A stretch of DNA of 64,000 nucleotides from Craterostigma plantagineum (taxonomy: Eukaryota > Streptophyta > Magnoliopsida > Lamiales > Linderniaceae), in contig JAPQWV010000490.1 of assembly GCA_027422505.1 (NCBI GenBank), positions 1 to 64,000 on the forward strand. Reading direction: 5' to 3'. The notes beneath the pieces are model-generated. The model worked only from the letters and a program-made list of their open reading frames with translations, ran no database searches and was not told where the DNA came from. This document shows positions 45,778 to 57,239 of this stretch, one piece after another (position 1 is the first letter of the stretch; every line of letters starts with the position of its first letter). Position numbers and translations under genes: made by a program.

Positions 45778-47544
45778 TCACGGGTAATACTTCTTCAAAT
45801 GCTGAGCGTTGTGCGGTCTTTCCAACTTCTTTCCCTCCAAGTCTTCCAGGTAGTAAGCGGCTTCTCCAGCCTTCTTGATCACCTTATACGGTCCTTCATA
45901 TTTGGGGTCTAGCTTCCCTCGCTCCCCTTTGTGTTGTATTTCCTTCATGACGAGCTCTCCTTCCTCAAATCTTCTCAAGCACACCTTCCGATTGTAAGCT
46001 CGGGTGATCTTTCGCTGGTAGGCTGCCATCCGAAGCGCTGCCTTCTGCCTCCCTTCCTCGATTAAATCCAGCTCATCGGCACGGAGCTGGTCATTCTCCC
46101 CCGAATATCCTATAACTCGAGCGCTTTCTTGGCCTATTTCCACAGGTAATACCGCTTCACTTCCATATACTAAGCTAAAGGGGGTCTCCTTCGTCCCTGC
46201 CCGAGGAGTGGTCCGATAAGACCAAAGTACACTCTGCAGCTCATTGAACCAAGCCCTTTTCAATCCATCAAGTCGCACCTTCAACGCTTGGACGATCGTT
46301 CGGTTAGTTACTTCTACCTGGCCATTACTCTGTGGATAAGCCACCGATGTGAATATCTGCTCAATTCCATATCCCTCGCACCATTCATTTAGCTTGCGTC
46401 CGCTGAACTGCCTCCCATTGTCGCTTACCAGCCTCCTCGGGATGCCGAACCGGCACAAGATATACTTCCACAAGAAGGCGATCACTGCTGCTTCGGTAAT
46501 CAGTGACAAGGCTTCCGCCTCCACCCACTTGGAGAAATAGTCAATCGCAACCAGGAGGAATTTCTTCTGCGAGGCATTACCCTCAAATGGCCCGACTATG
46601 TCCAGGCCCCATTGGTCGAATGGGCAGGTTGATACCACCGCCCTCATCATTTCCGCAAGTGCCCTTTGTAAATTGGCATGCTTCTGGCATCTAAGGCAGC
46701 TTCGCACTACCCTGATCGAGTCGGCCCTCATGGTAGGCCAAAAGAAACCAGCCAGCATTGCCTTCCTCGCTAAGGCTCTTCCTCCAATGTGGCTTCCGCA
46801 GCTTCCCTCATGAATATCCACCATGGCCTCCTCGGCCTCCTCCTTTGACAAGCATCTCAACAGGGGACCTGAATAAGACCTTTTATAGAGGATTCCATCT
46901 ATGAGAGTAAAACGGCCCGCCCTCTTTTGCGTTACTCTAGCCTGGATCTTGTCCTCGGGTAAGACCTGCTTCTCGAGATAACGATGGATGTCGTATCGCC
47001 AGTCTTCGGGCTCTAGCTCTTTCACTTCCTCGATCTGGTGGATCTGGGGTGCTTTTTCCACTTTAATCCCTTCTTCGGGTATGCTTAATGCGCTGGCCCA
47101 CTTAGCGAGTCTGTCTGCCTTCTCGTTTTCTCTCCTATTAATAAGCTCTAACTTAACCTCCTCGAATTTCTCCTTCAGTTTTCTGAAAGACTTGGCGTAC
47201 TCTGCCAACCTGTCCTCTTTGATAGCAAAATTACCCTCTAACTGTTGAACCACCAGTTGCGAGTCGGAATATAAAGTCACTCGGGTCAACCCCATCCTGA
47301 TCGCCATCCTTATGCCGAGCAAGAGAGCCTCGTATTCGACTTCGTTGTTGGAAGCTCGAAAATCCAGCCTTACTCCTAAGCTGGTCTCTTCGCCCCAAGG
47401 TGAGACGATTACCAACCCAACCCCGTTTCCGAACTGGCAAGAAGAACCATCCACGTAGATCTTCCACATCTCGACTGGTTCCTCTTCTGCCATCTCAACA
47501 ATGAAATCAGCTAGGGCCTGAGCTTTGACGCTGCTCGGGGACAA
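45778..47544 (-). pseudogene. Tat second RNase H and integrase
   Basis: A 588-codon open frame, the longest in the window. Residues ~27-150 form an RNase H (YVDGSSCQFGNG, NEVEYEALLLG, LYSDSQLVVQQ), the extra RNase H typical of the Tat group. Next come the zinc-binding HHCC of integrase (VDIHEGSCGSHIG; CLRCQKH) and the core: D in WGLDIVGPF, D in VSDNGRQF, E in PQSNGQVEVTNR. The C-terminus (FEEGELVMKE, LDPKYEGPYKVIKKAG) is the gypsy integrase tail, without a chromodomain. It ends at 45778, as expected for Tat pol. The upstream frame is shifted, so it cannot be made as part of pol. Confidence 0.95.
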
Positions 47545-49108
47545 AATTGGATATCATATTCCCCTAGCTCGGTTACCCACTTAACCGATCTTCCCGAGAT
47601 ATCTGGGCGAGTCACGATTACCCCCAATGGGCTATTGGTGAGTACTATGATCGGGTGTGATAGGAAGTAAGTCCTTAACCTCCTGGCCGTGATCACCAAG
47701 GCCAGTAACAATTTTTCTCTTGAGGAGTGTATCGAACTTCCACGCCCTTTAGGAGATGACTGACAAAGTAGACTGGCTTCTGCACCTTCTCGTCTTCTCG
47801 AACCATCACGGAGCTGACTGCTCGAGGGGTGGTTGAGAGATAGACAATAAGTTCCTCCCCGGGCGTTGGCTTGTTCAATATTGGTAGTTCCTTCAAGTAT
47901 TCTTTCAATTCTTGAAAAGCCTTTTCGCACTCAGGTGTCCACTCGAAATCCTTGACCTTTCTCAACACTTTAAAGAATGGCACTCTTCTTTCCGCCGACC
48001 TGGAAATAAGCCGAGACAGGGCCGTGATCCTACCCGTCAGCCTCTGGACCTCATTGAGATTCTTCGGGGAAACCATGTCAGAGATGGCCTTCACCTTGTC
48101 GGTGTTGGCCTCGATACCAGATCGGGTGACCATATACCCTAAGAACTTTCCCGAGCGGACCCCGAATGTACACTTGGCAGGGTTTAACTTCAAGCCATAT
48201 CTTCGGGCCGTAGAGAAAGTTTCGCGGAGATCTCCCGAGAAGCTACCTTCTGTCTTGGACTTGATCAGGATATCATCCACGTAAACTTCTACATTCCGTC
48301 CGATCTGGGCCTCGAAAACCCGATCCATTAGTCTCTAATAAGTGGCTCCCGCGTTCTTCAACCCGAACGGCATGACCACGTAGCAAAAGGTTCATTCTGA
48401 GGTGATGAAGCTGACTTTGGGTTGGTCTTCCTCGGCCAACCCGATCTGGTGATAGCCCTGGAAAGTGTCTAGGAAGCACAAGAGCTCATGTCCGGCTGTA
48501 GAGTCTACCAACTGATCGATGTGTGGTAACGGATAGCAATCCTTCGGGCATGCTTTGTTCAGGTCTCGGAAATCGACGCACATGCGCCATTTTTCCATCG
48601 ACTTAGGGACCAACACCACGTTTGACAGCCAGGTCGCGAACTGTATTTCCCGAATATACCCCGCTTTCAAGAGGTCTCCCACTTGTTCCTTAACTATCAC
48701 GTCCTTTTGTGCTCCGAGATGTCTCTTTTTCTGGAAGACAGGTCTGACAGTGGGGGAGATGTTTAGTCGGTGCTCCATTATATTCCTCGGTATCACGGTG
48801 AGTTCATTCGCCGACCAAGCGAACACGTCTTCGTTCTCTTTCAGTTGCTTGACGAGGTCGGCCTTTAACTCGGGGGATAAGTCTCGAGCAATCTTGACCG
48901 CTCCTGATGGAGGTCTGATCACGACTTCTACTATTTCACCCTCCGTTCCCACTTCTTGAAGGGCATGTATGGCGTAGAGAGCTCCTCGGCTTATGGGATG
49001 GCCTTCTCGACTTCTTTTCAACGACTTCAACTCGATCCTTACTTCTTCCACATAGCATCTACGCGCCATCTTCCGATCCCCTAGTACCTCTCCTACCCGA
49101 TACCCCAC
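47545..49108 (-). pseudogene. Tat reverse transcriptase and gypsy RNase H
   Basis: The frame from 49108 has FLDTFQGYHQIGLAEEDQPK and KWRMCVDFRDLNKACPKDCY. It is interrupted at 48392 and 48343 (TGA, TAG) around the FCYVVMPFGLKNAGATY motif. The same frame resumes at 48328 with the catalytic YVDD (48272-48283), the connection, and the first half of the gypsy RNase H (LSTTPRAVSSVMVRE). A frameshift near 47700 leads to LEKLLLALVITARRLRTYFL and WVTELGEYDIQF in another frame. Reverse transcription occurs in particles; this copy is dead. Confidence 0.94.
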
Positions 49109-49567
49109 TGGGACGTCATCTTCTGGTGTAAGGCGGAGGCGATCGCTGCGAACGAACTTAGCATCGGGCGTCCCAATATGACGTTATAAGAAGATTCCAT
49201 GTTCACCACCAAGAAGGGGGCGATTCGAGTCTTTTTTCAGTTCGCCCGAACCCAGCGTCAGAGGCAGCTGAATTAGGCCGATGGCTTCGATAGCGTGTCC
49301 CGTAAATCCGAACAGCGTCGTTTCTACAGAATCCATTCGATATTTCCCCAGTTCCATCTGATCCACGGTCTCCTTGAAGATAATGTTCACTGAGCTCCCG
49401 TTGTCAACAAACACCCTCCCTACGTCATGATTGGCTATATCTGCTCGAATCACCAGGGCATCCTCATGTGAATCGTCACCTCCATGGAAATCCTCGGGTC
49501 CAAACGAAATGACAGGCCCCGATCGTCTATGTACCGTAGCCACCTCCCAGTTCTCTAACTTCCTCAC
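49109..49567 (-). pseudogene. Tat protease
   Basis: The frame carries VRADIANHDVGRVFVDNGSS then VNIIFKETV, the D-N-G form of the retropepsin active site used by this group, and the flap-like LPLTLGSG. A TAA or TGA just after 49184 separates it from the RT frame, which is in the same phase, so protease and RT were one frame. It joins gag through a frameshift near 49600. Confidence 0.85.
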
Positions 49568-49617
49568 CTCTGCCTTCCGGGCTCAGTTCGAATCACCGAG
49601 TGCGGGTCCTCCCGATA

Positions 49618-51169
49618 TCATGTTGATTCTGTGCGGGGGTGCGTGCGCTTCGGCAGGTGCTCGAGGCCGCTCGGGAGTTCGTCGATCATTTCTTTGTTCG
49701 CGATTGATCCTATCTCCCTGGTGGTGCTCGAATGGCCTCCGCTCGGAGGACCCGTGGGACCGACCTCGTGGTCTATCGTTTGCGTACGCTTGGTTTCTCC
49801 ACTGTCTTTGCTCATACTCCTCCTAAAATATTTTCGCGGGGCACTACCTTCTTCCCCCACCACCAGCTCTACCCGAGCTTCCTGGTTAGTCGTTATGAGC
49901 CTCTCAAGTTCATCGTTCAAGTGGAAGCAGGCCTCGGTCGTATGGCCGTACTCCCGATGGAATTCACAGTATGACTTTGACACAGGATTTCAGGGCCCAT
50001 CCTTGCTCTTGGCTGGCCTCTTAATAGCGTATCGTTCTTCACATATTTCTAATGCCCGAGTTTTATTTACCTTCCATTGGGTATTGTTCGGCCTGGATCC
50101 TCTTTGGATTTCCTCTCGAGGTTTTTCTTCCTTCGGGCCCAAGGGTTGGGCCGGTCCTCGCGCGACATCGACTGTCCCGATCGCTCTTTTCTTGTCTCCT
50201 TTCTTGAAGTTATGCGCCTCCTCCACTCTTACATACTACTTCTCCACTCTAGTTATCAGGTCTTCCACGGTAGTCGGGTATTTTTTCACCAGTGACCGGT
50301 AAAGGTCTCCTTCTTTCAACCCATTATGAAACGCCCCGATCAACAAGTCTGAGGTGGCGGTCGGGACTTCCATCATGGTCCGATTGAATCGTTTCAAGTA
50401 ATCTCGCAGGCTCTCCCGGTCCCCTTGTTACATGTTCAACGGGTTAACCGCTGAGAAGGGTCTTCTTCGACTGCTGGAGAACAGTCTTAGGAAGGCCCGG
50501 GTGAAGTCCGAGAAACTACGAATCTCGCCGGGGGCAACATAGTGAACCACTGTTGGGCTCCTTCTGCGAGGGTTGTGGCGAAACCTGACACTTGATTGAG
50601 TCTTCCAGCTGGTAAAGTGCCGCATTCCCGTCGAAGCTGGCCAGATGATCCTCGGGGGGTCCTGATCCGTCGTAACGGCTCATATCCGGGAATCTAAAGT
50701 TGTTTGGTAGAGGAGCGCGAAGGACCTCCTCCGAGAAGGGAGAGCCCCGCTGGATCGGGAGGGGCACTTGCGGATTTGCCAATTCCTTCAACCTCTGGAT
50801 CTCTTCCTTCATCCGTTCCCATTCCATGATCTGTCTCTCTTTCAGGGCTCTCTTTCTCTCGGCTCGCAGGATGTTGATTTCCGCCCTCAATGTTTTTTCC
50901 TCTATCTCCTTTTCTTGCTCCATGGCCCGAGCACGCTTTCCATCACGACGCAACCGTTCTGCTTCTCCTTCTTCCGTCTCATGTCGTGGTGGCGATTGCA
51001 CGCGAGTTCTCCGCGTTCGCTCTGCCCTCAACATTTCTACTTCTGCTCTCAATTTTCCCAGTTCGGTTTGATCGTCATTACGCGTCTCTTCTTGATTCTC
51101 CTCCGTCCAGTCGGTTACTAGTACCTCCTCCATCGGCGGTGGTTGAATGTCGTTTGCGGCGTCCACCAT
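49618..51169 (-). pseudogene. gag: Tat gag
   Basis: The start is the ATG at 51169, 16 nt from the PBS (SMVDAANDIQPPPM). The N-terminal third is a coiled coil (RAEVEMLRAERTRRTR; LRAEINILRAERKRALKERQ). The capsid core begins FPDMSRYDGSGPPEDHLASF. A frameshift near 50570 changes frame at the CQV motif. Later segments carry FSDFTRAFLRLF, stops near 50425-50450 and another near 50235. A zinc knuckle of CX2HX4HX4C type (YCEFHREYGHTTEACFHL) lies near 49975-49920. The long coiled coil before the capsid is usual in Tat gag. Confidence 0.9.
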
Positions 51170-51184
51170 ACTACTAATATATCG

Positions 51185-51201
51185 TCCCACAGACGGCGCC
51201 A
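51185..51201 (-). other. Tat primer-binding site
   Basis: On the minus strand TGGCGCCGTCTGTGGGA follows the LTR end after an AT spacer. TGGCGCC starts are the rule for the Athila/Tat branch of gypsy elements. Confidence 0.92.
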
Positions 51202-51203
51202 AT

Positions 51204-52312
51204 TGATATGGACCGCGTAAAACGACTTCTTGATGACGACAGTTGGACTGGTCGTTCCTTCCCTCGTATCTACTCTGGCGCGGATCCATCGCTCCTTGTC
51301 GATTACCTCCGTCGAACCTGGTGCTCAAAACTCAGAAACACGTAAGAAGGGGGCCGGGATTGGTGCCGGCGTATCCCCTCCGATGCTTAAGTCAGAAAAT
51401 GGGTGAGAGATAGGTGCGTTGGCTCGTAAATCAGTTTTTAGTAGTTTATATGCGTACCTGGAAAATGAGTTAAGCACCACTATTTATACTAACCTCATGT
51501 CTTCGTTGCCTTGACCCATTCTCCACCCCAGCTCGCCCTTTCCGCGGACCTCTCACCGAGAACGTGGTTTTCCTCCACGATCCCACGTTCTCCATTCCTC
51601 TTCCTGTTCGTGCTTCGCTTGCTCGGGCGAAACTGCATTGGTCGGGTGTCCTCTCTTGGTCATCCACATTCCACTCGGCTTATCCCTTATCTCCACGACC
51701 GGACCCCCTCGTCGCCCGAGGAACCCCGGCCCTGCGTATCCCTACTTCTGTTCCTCGCATCCCCGATCAGCTCGCTCCTGCAAACGATTCTTGCCTCGTC
51801 CCGTCCGTTGCTCTTTTCCTCTTGGGGCTCGATAATTCCTCTCCTCTCCTTATCGGTAATGACTACCCGGACTTGGCGGCTCCTGATCGGGCTATCCCTA
51901 TAAGTCCTCTTGGAGCCTTTTCTCTCGGGTTATCCTCACCCGGTCGGAATCTCCTATCGGGCTCCAACCTATTCCCTTCGCGCCTCACTGCTCGCGGGAG
52001 TTCTTTGATAGTTAACGTTATTTTACCGTTGGCTATAAAACCCAAGGGTAACAATAGTCCCCCCTAAAATCGTCCAAAAAGAGTGTAACGAGTATTTGGG
52101 CGTTAGCCATCGGTAAAATACCGATCGAAAGGCCTTTTGGTCTTTCTCGGGACCTTCTCGGGCGTTCTAATACCTTTTCCCCGTCCCTTGGTATCCTCAT
52201 ATTATGCCACGTCGCGATTTCCTTTGGGCGGGAAAGTTGCCGCCCCATCAAATCACTATCAGACCAATCTCGACACGTGGCTCTCGCAGGGAGGTTCGAC
52301 GTCCCCTCCCTC
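51204..52312 (-). mobile_element. Tat 5' LTR, truncated
   Basis: Starts TGATATGGACCGCG next to the PBS and matches the left LTR to CCCTCCCTC. From 52313 the sequence is Tekay LTR (TTGGCTCGGCACGG). The U3 end is therefore missing or ends exactly here. A CT shared at the joint suggests microhomology or an insertion-linked deletion. Confidence 0.88.
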
Positions 52313-52411
52313 TTGGCTCGGCACGGAAAGAAATCGGTGTATGTTGGAAATCGACTTCACACATTCCGAATATTATTAAAATAATCCCGTATAAATTCTA
52401 AGGGCATTATA
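52313..52411 (-). mobile_element. Tekay-1 3' LTR fragment
   Basis: About 99 bp matching the end of the complete LTR at 58790-58888 (TGGCTCGGCACGGAAAGAAA ... AATAATCCCGTATAAATT). Only the portion nearest the internal region survives. The polypurine tract (AAGGGGGGA on the minus strand) follows at 52412-52420. Confidence 0.88.
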
Positions 52412-52441
52412 TCCCCCCTTATAAGAATTTCGTCCCCGAAA

Positions 52442-53990
52442 TTACATCGAAAGAAATAATTCTGGATACTTTTCTCTCATGTCGTCTTCGCGTTCCCAAG
52501 TAGCTTCTTCCAATACTTGGTTCCGCCACAAGGCCTTCACGAGGGGTATATTCTTATTCCGAAGGCATTTCACCTCGTACATCAAAATTTCCACTGTTCT
52601 TTCCTCGTAGCTCAAGTCCGGTTTCAACTTTTGATGAAGTGATTCACCCTGCAGTACATGGCTGGGGTCTAGGATGTATTTCCGTAATGTAGACACATGA
52701 AAGACGTTATGAACTTGCGTGAGCGATGTTGGCAATTCGAGCTGGTACGCCACTTCTCCAACTCGTTTCACAATTGTGAAAGGTCCGATATATCTCGGAC
52801 TCCGCTTCCCCTTCTTTCCGAAACGCTTTACTCCCTTCATTGGCGAGATCTTCAAAAAGACTTGATCGCCTTTATCAAACTGAAACGGCCTTCGTCTTTT
52901 GTCTGCATAACTCTTCTGACGACTTTGGGCCGTTTGCATTCTCTCCCGGACTTTTCCCACAGCTTCAGTCTTTCACGAACCATGGGACCCAACAATGCCT
53001 TCTCGCCGATTTCATTCCAATGAACTGAGGATCGACACTTACGCCCGTACAAGGCTTCGTAAGGCGCCATCCCGATCGTGGCTTGATAGTTGTTGTTATA
53101 GGAAAACTCGATTAGTGGAAGGTATTTGATCCAACTTCCTCGGAAATCCAGAATGCATGCTCTCAACATATCTTCGAGTGTCTAGATTGTTCTTTCAGAT
53201 TGTCCACCCGTCTGGGGATGATATGCCGTACTGAAGGACAGTTTCGTCCCCATGGCCTTTTGTAAGCTCACAGAATTGGGACAGAAACCTCGAATCCCGA
53301 TCCAAAATGAATGAAATCGGGATCCCATGGAGTCTCACAATTTCTTGTATGTACAGCTTAGTATATTTCTCCATGGAATAGGTTTGATTGCTTGGCAGGA
53401 AATGAGCTGATTTAGTTAACCGGTCTACGATCACCCAGATTGCATCATACCCATTTACCGTCTTGGGTAACCCGACGACAAAGTCCATCATGATATGGTC
53501 CAACTTCCACTTGGGAGTCATCAAAGGTTGCAACGTTCCCGCCGGTCTTTGATGTTCTCCTTTGATTTGCTGGCGCGTCAAGCATCGTTGCACGAAAGCA
53601 GCCACATTTTTCTTCATTCCCGGCACAATAATTTATTCGTAAGTCCCGATACATTTTTGTTGCACCGGCATGTATGGAGTAGGTTGTTGTATGTGCCTCC
53701 GTCATTATAATTTGACGGATCTCTTCATTGGGTGGTACATATAAGCGACCTCGGAATTGTAAGATTCCATCGTCTCGAAATCCGAACGCCGATTGAACAC
53801 CTTCATTTTGTTCCGCTCGGATCTTCAGATATAATTCATCCTCTTTTTGTGCCTCGAGAATTCGATTTAACAATGTCGGCTTTAGGGTCAATGCTGCCAG
53901 TCTCGTCTCGATCTCACCTAAGTTGATCACTTCAACTCCGAGTTGGCACAATTCCACGTTCACCGATTTATGGCTCAGAGCATTTGCCAC
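52442..53990 (-). pseudogene. Tekay-1 integrase and chromodomain, broken
   Basis: Frames 53990-53445, 53626-53195, 53169-52852 and 52960-52442 cover the integrase zinc-binding region, core, tail and C-terminal chromodomain (LWRNQVLEEATWERED, MREKYPEL). CLTRQQ replaces the CLTCQQ of Tekay-2, destroying a zinc-ligand cysteine. [13 protein letters not shown] shows the second catalytic aspartate. The chromodomain directs integration to marked chromatin and places the element in the chromovirus branch. At least three frameshifts are present. Confidence 0.92.
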
Positions 53991-54390
53991 TACGTTCGCC
54001 TTCCTGGGTGATAGTTAATCTCGCAGTCGTAGTCCTTCACCAACTCGAGCCATCGTCTTTGCCTCATGTTTAACTCCTTCTGCGTGAAGAAGTACTTTAG
54101 GCTTTTATGATCTGTAAAGATCTCGCATCGTTCTCCGTATAAATAGTGTCACCAGATTTTCAGGGCAAACACCACGGCTGCGAGTTCCAATCATGCGTGG
54201 GGTAATTCGTCTCGTATGGTTTCAGCTGTCGGGAGGCATACGCAATTACCTTTCCGTTTTTCATTCAACCCGTACCCCAAGCCATTTTTCGAGGAATAAG
54301 TGTATACCGAAAATCCTTCAGTACCAGAGGGAATTGCAAGGACAGGAGTTGTTGTCAATCGTTTCTTCAACTCCTGGAAATTGAAGAAAC
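53991..54390 (-). pseudogene. Tekay-1 RNase H
   Basis: Decayed copy of the RNase H read in Tekay-2: codons for LAIPSGTEGFSVYTYSSKN, the acidic [13 protein letters not shown] and [15 protein letters not shown] appear in shifting frames. The coding similarity stops at about 54390, at CTTCAATTTCCAG-GAGTTG on the minus strand. RT, protease and gag, expected next, are absent. Confidence 0.85.
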
Positions 54391-55222
54391 TAAGTTGAGA
54401 AGATCACGAAGAGCAGATGCCGTTGGATCTAAGATGGCGTGTGACCTAATGGCCAGGATTTGAAGGCTAAAGATTTAATTCTGTTCTTAAGACATCGCGC
54501 GAAGAGATCAACGGTTGAGATGCTTAGGAAGTGAATGAAGCGGATGGTGAATCGTGAGAGTTAGATCAAAGATCGGACGGATGATAGTGAAGCTGCTATT
54601 TCACTTATAGAGTCGCTTGCGATTCTTGCTCTAACATGCAGAAATGTAAGATCACGTGGCGACTTGTGGAGTGTTCGATCGAATTAAATGTACGGTGAAG
54701 ATAAATCGCGACCTCTCACTTAAGATATGATTTTTCGTTTGTCAAATTTCCCAGTTTACTTTCTCGAGCGTGTAACTCATTTTAGAGTGAGAATCACCGT
54801 GAGGTGGAAACTCAGGAGTTGTAGAAGGGTAGAGATCTGTAACTTTTGTGTTGTGATCAACAAGAAGGGAAGCTCGGTTGATCCGTGGACATAGGCTGAA
54901 GTTCAGTCATGTTTGTGCTTTAGCTCGCCGTACTTTTTATTGATGCACCAGCATAATCTAGGCTGTGCATGTAATTACGACATTGATTTAAACGTGAGCA
55001 CAATTTATTTGTCGTAATGGACATCAACATCTTTCTTCGAGATTTTGGATTGGATTTTTGTGATGAAAGTCCAATGTTATTTTCTTCCTGCGCGTGATCT
55101 CTCAAATCGAGATTACGACGTTCGAAGAAAAATCTTATCTCGGAATTTCTGAAACTTATCTCTATACGGCGTTCAAAGAAAACTCGAAATTAATGTTGCT
55201 TATCCTTCGCTTCACTCACGCC

Positions 55223-55230
55223 TATAAATA
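55223..55230 (+). promoter_or_regulatory. TATA box of the Tekay-1 cassette
   Basis: TATAAATA, followed ~30 bp downstream by CACCACAACAC, a plausible start site, then ACAATTCTCTCC and the ATG at 55284. The same arrangement occurs at 61700-61707 in Tekay-2. This is a sequence-based prediction. Confidence 0.55.
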
Positions 55231-55283
55231 GGTACTTGATGCATCTATTTGCACCACAACACAATTCTCTCCTAATCTTCGCA

Positions 55284-55439
55284 ATGTATAATCTTGGAGG
55301 AAATGCGGGTCATGAGGATGTTCCTCAGGAACCATTTTGGAGGAAAAATCTCGAAAAGCTTAAATTTGAGTTATTCCTTCTTTTGGGATTGCTCTTCGCT
55401 GCAATCGCCATTTTTGTGATGTGGTTTGCCACTCACTGA
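55284..55439 (+). CDS. Small single-pass membrane protein ORF in Tekay-1
   Basis: 51 codons: an acidic hydrophilic N-terminus (GHEDVPQEPFW), a basic/acidic helix (KNLEKLKFE), then about 21 hydrophobic residues (LFLLLGLLFAAIAIFVMWFA) as one predicted membrane helix, and TH-stop. An in-frame upstream ATG at 55236 would add 16 residues, but it lies too close to the TATA box, so 55284 is preferred. It is antisense to the element. The Tekay-2 copy differs by five amino-acid changes and about three silent changes plus an indel at the stop. That ratio gives no sign of purifying selection between the copies. The protein family is not recognised. Confidence 0.5.
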   Translation: MYNLGGNAGHEDVPQEPFWRKNLEKLKFELFLLLGLLFAAIAIFVMWFATH

Positions 55440-55700
55440 CTTGCGTTTAATTTGTGAAAGATTAAGTCATGGGAAGCCGCATCTTGTTCCGGCATATTGG
55501 AAGAAGATGCCGGCAGAATGTCCTGAACGTCGTCGATGTTTGATCTTCTAAGTTTTTTTTTTTTTTTATGTATTCGAGTTGTAATATGATTTTCAGTTAT
55601 GTAATCGTTATGCATCGACTCTATCATGTTTTCTATACGTTCTCGTCTCAATTCCTAAATTTCTACAATTAACCCATGTTTCTCTACGTCCTCGTCTCAT

Positions 55701-56181
55701 TTTCAAAATTGTATACAAGCCCCGAACTTTAAAAATTTAATATTGTTCGACCCTCTTTTATTTCGCCGTTTATTTATTTTTTTAACTTCCCGAATTTCAG
55801 CTTGGTCCGATTCGGTCAAGCCCAAGATGACAAAGCCCAAATTTTGAAAAGGCCCAAATTAAATTTCGCCGAATTTCCTAATTGGCCCGAATTTTCCTCC
55901 GAATTTCAAAGAACCCCAAATTCAATCAAAGGTCCGAATTTATTTAATCATTCTCTTCCTACCTTAATTCCGAAATTCTACCAATCTAAGTGTAAAAGTA
56001 TGAAATCTCTAGTTTTCGAACACATCAAGGAACACATAAAAAAATCACACAAATATTCACGCAAAGCATATATCAAAAAATCGTAAATCACATAATTACG
56101 TATTAAACTTACAGGCGTAGGCTGATCCTCCAGGCTTTTGAGCCCCAGTACATGGACAGTCTACAGAACCTATAACCTAAC
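55701..56181 (-). other. Tekay-1 leader
   Basis: Non-coding sequence next to the PBS with AAGCCCAAATTTTGAAAAGG-type text, shared with Tekay-2 up to 62533. It is the normal untranslated leader of this element. Confidence 0.6.
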
Positions 56182-56193
56182 GCTCTGATACCA
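56182..56193 (-). other. Tekay-1 primer-binding site (initiator Met tRNA)
   Basis: GCTCTGATACCA on the plus strand, complementary to the initiator tRNA end. A 2-nt spacer precedes the LTR start TGTGACGACCC at 56196. Confidence 0.95.
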
Positions 56194-56669
56194 CCTGTGA
56201 CGACCCGACTTCCTAGATACGTATTTTGGTGGATTTTCGCGCAGCGGAAAGTCCATTTAATTAAAACTTTTAAAACATAATAATTCAAATACGTTCAATG
56301 TCTAAATTCATAAGTCCAAACCCAAACACATTTTTATTCATTGGGCCGAAACCCAAGAGGTCCAAGCCCAAATTTAAAAACACAAAACATAAACTCGTTC
56401 TACAGGTCGCGTCCCATGTACTGTGCCGCCCTCAAAAGTCCGTGGAGTCACCGCCATCAGCCGCCTTACCTATACACGTAAACCCTGAGCTTTTGCCGAG
56501 TAGATAAAAATATGCATGAATGCAAATGCTCTCACATCCCAAACCTGACACCTCACAAATACACGCTCGACATCTCTCGAGCATACGCTCGTTTCTACTT
56601 CAACTCTCAACTCATAAACAGAGCCCTAGGCTAGACTCGTAACCCACGCATAAAATGTCATATAATGTC

Positions 56670-56800
56670 ATGATAGTACGGCCCCATCTCGGTCTCAACC
56701 GTGACTATAATAAGGGTAAGTGGTAGCGGCCCCATCTCGGTCTCAACCGCCCCTAAAATAGTGACAAGCGGCCCCATCTCGGTCTCAACCGCAAGCGCTT
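56670..56800. repeat. Short repeat GGCCCCATCTCGGTCTCAACCG
   Basis: Three copies of GGCCCCATCTCGGTCTCAAC lie at about 56681, 56729 and 56770, spaced 40-48 bp apart, within the shared LTR. Confidence 0.85.
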
Positions 56801-57239
56801 AATCGAATCGTAGCCTGACAACTAACATCGATCACTTTATGCCACTCATCGACACTATACAGCGTTACCGTGACCCCGCACGGTTCCCCTCGTACCACGT
56901 GTATGCAAATGACATGCAAATAAAATGCAACATATCACAACGCAATATATAAAATGCAGCGTATCGGCCCGAGGTATTAGCTCTGCCTGATCTCGAAAAT
57001 CCTTATACACCAAATAATTCGGGCTCGAAGCCCGCTTTCCGATTTGATCGGCCCGAAATCTTAACCATCGAAACTCTCGTCGAAATTTCACTAAAAGTTC
57101 ACCAAAATTTAATCCTTTTCACTTTAGGACTCTAATTTCACAATTGGTCCCTAATTTAATATATTTTAAAATTAACGTCCAATTTCAAAATATCACTTAA
57201 GTTTCTAATTTAAGAGTATCCTCCTATATTTTTTATTTA

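Larger units (their letters stand above)
39543..52312 (-). mobile_element. Tat-lineage Ty3/gypsy element with antisense ORF
   Basis: A ~12.8-kb minus-strand element. It has two LTRs (homologous over 39568-40676 and 51204-52312), PBS, gag, protease, RT, gypsy RNase H, a second RNase H, integrase, a tandem hairpin array and a spliced antisense ORF between pol and the 3' LTR. The second RNase H, the long 3' region and the TGGCGCCGTCTGTGGG PBS are hallmarks of the Tat/Ogre/Retand group. The right LTR is cut by the Tekay element at 52312. LTR divergence is about 2-3% by eye. Pol and gag are broken. Confidence 0.9.
54391..55700 (+). other. Foreign segment replacing gag-protease-RT in Tekay-1
   Basis: Sequence unrelated to any chromovirus coding region, shared with Tekay-2 (60885-62180) at about 94-95% by eye. 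It holds a TATA box and small ORF on the plus strand, and beyond it a near-palindrome (GCCGCATCTT ... AAGATGCCGGC, about 55476-55514). No retroelement protein is readable on either strand. Confidence 0.7.

Noticed and set aside
55476..55514. Terminator hairpin after the small membrane ORF
   Set aside because: A near-palindrome exists, but intrinsic hairpin terminators are bacterial and this is plant nuclear DNA.
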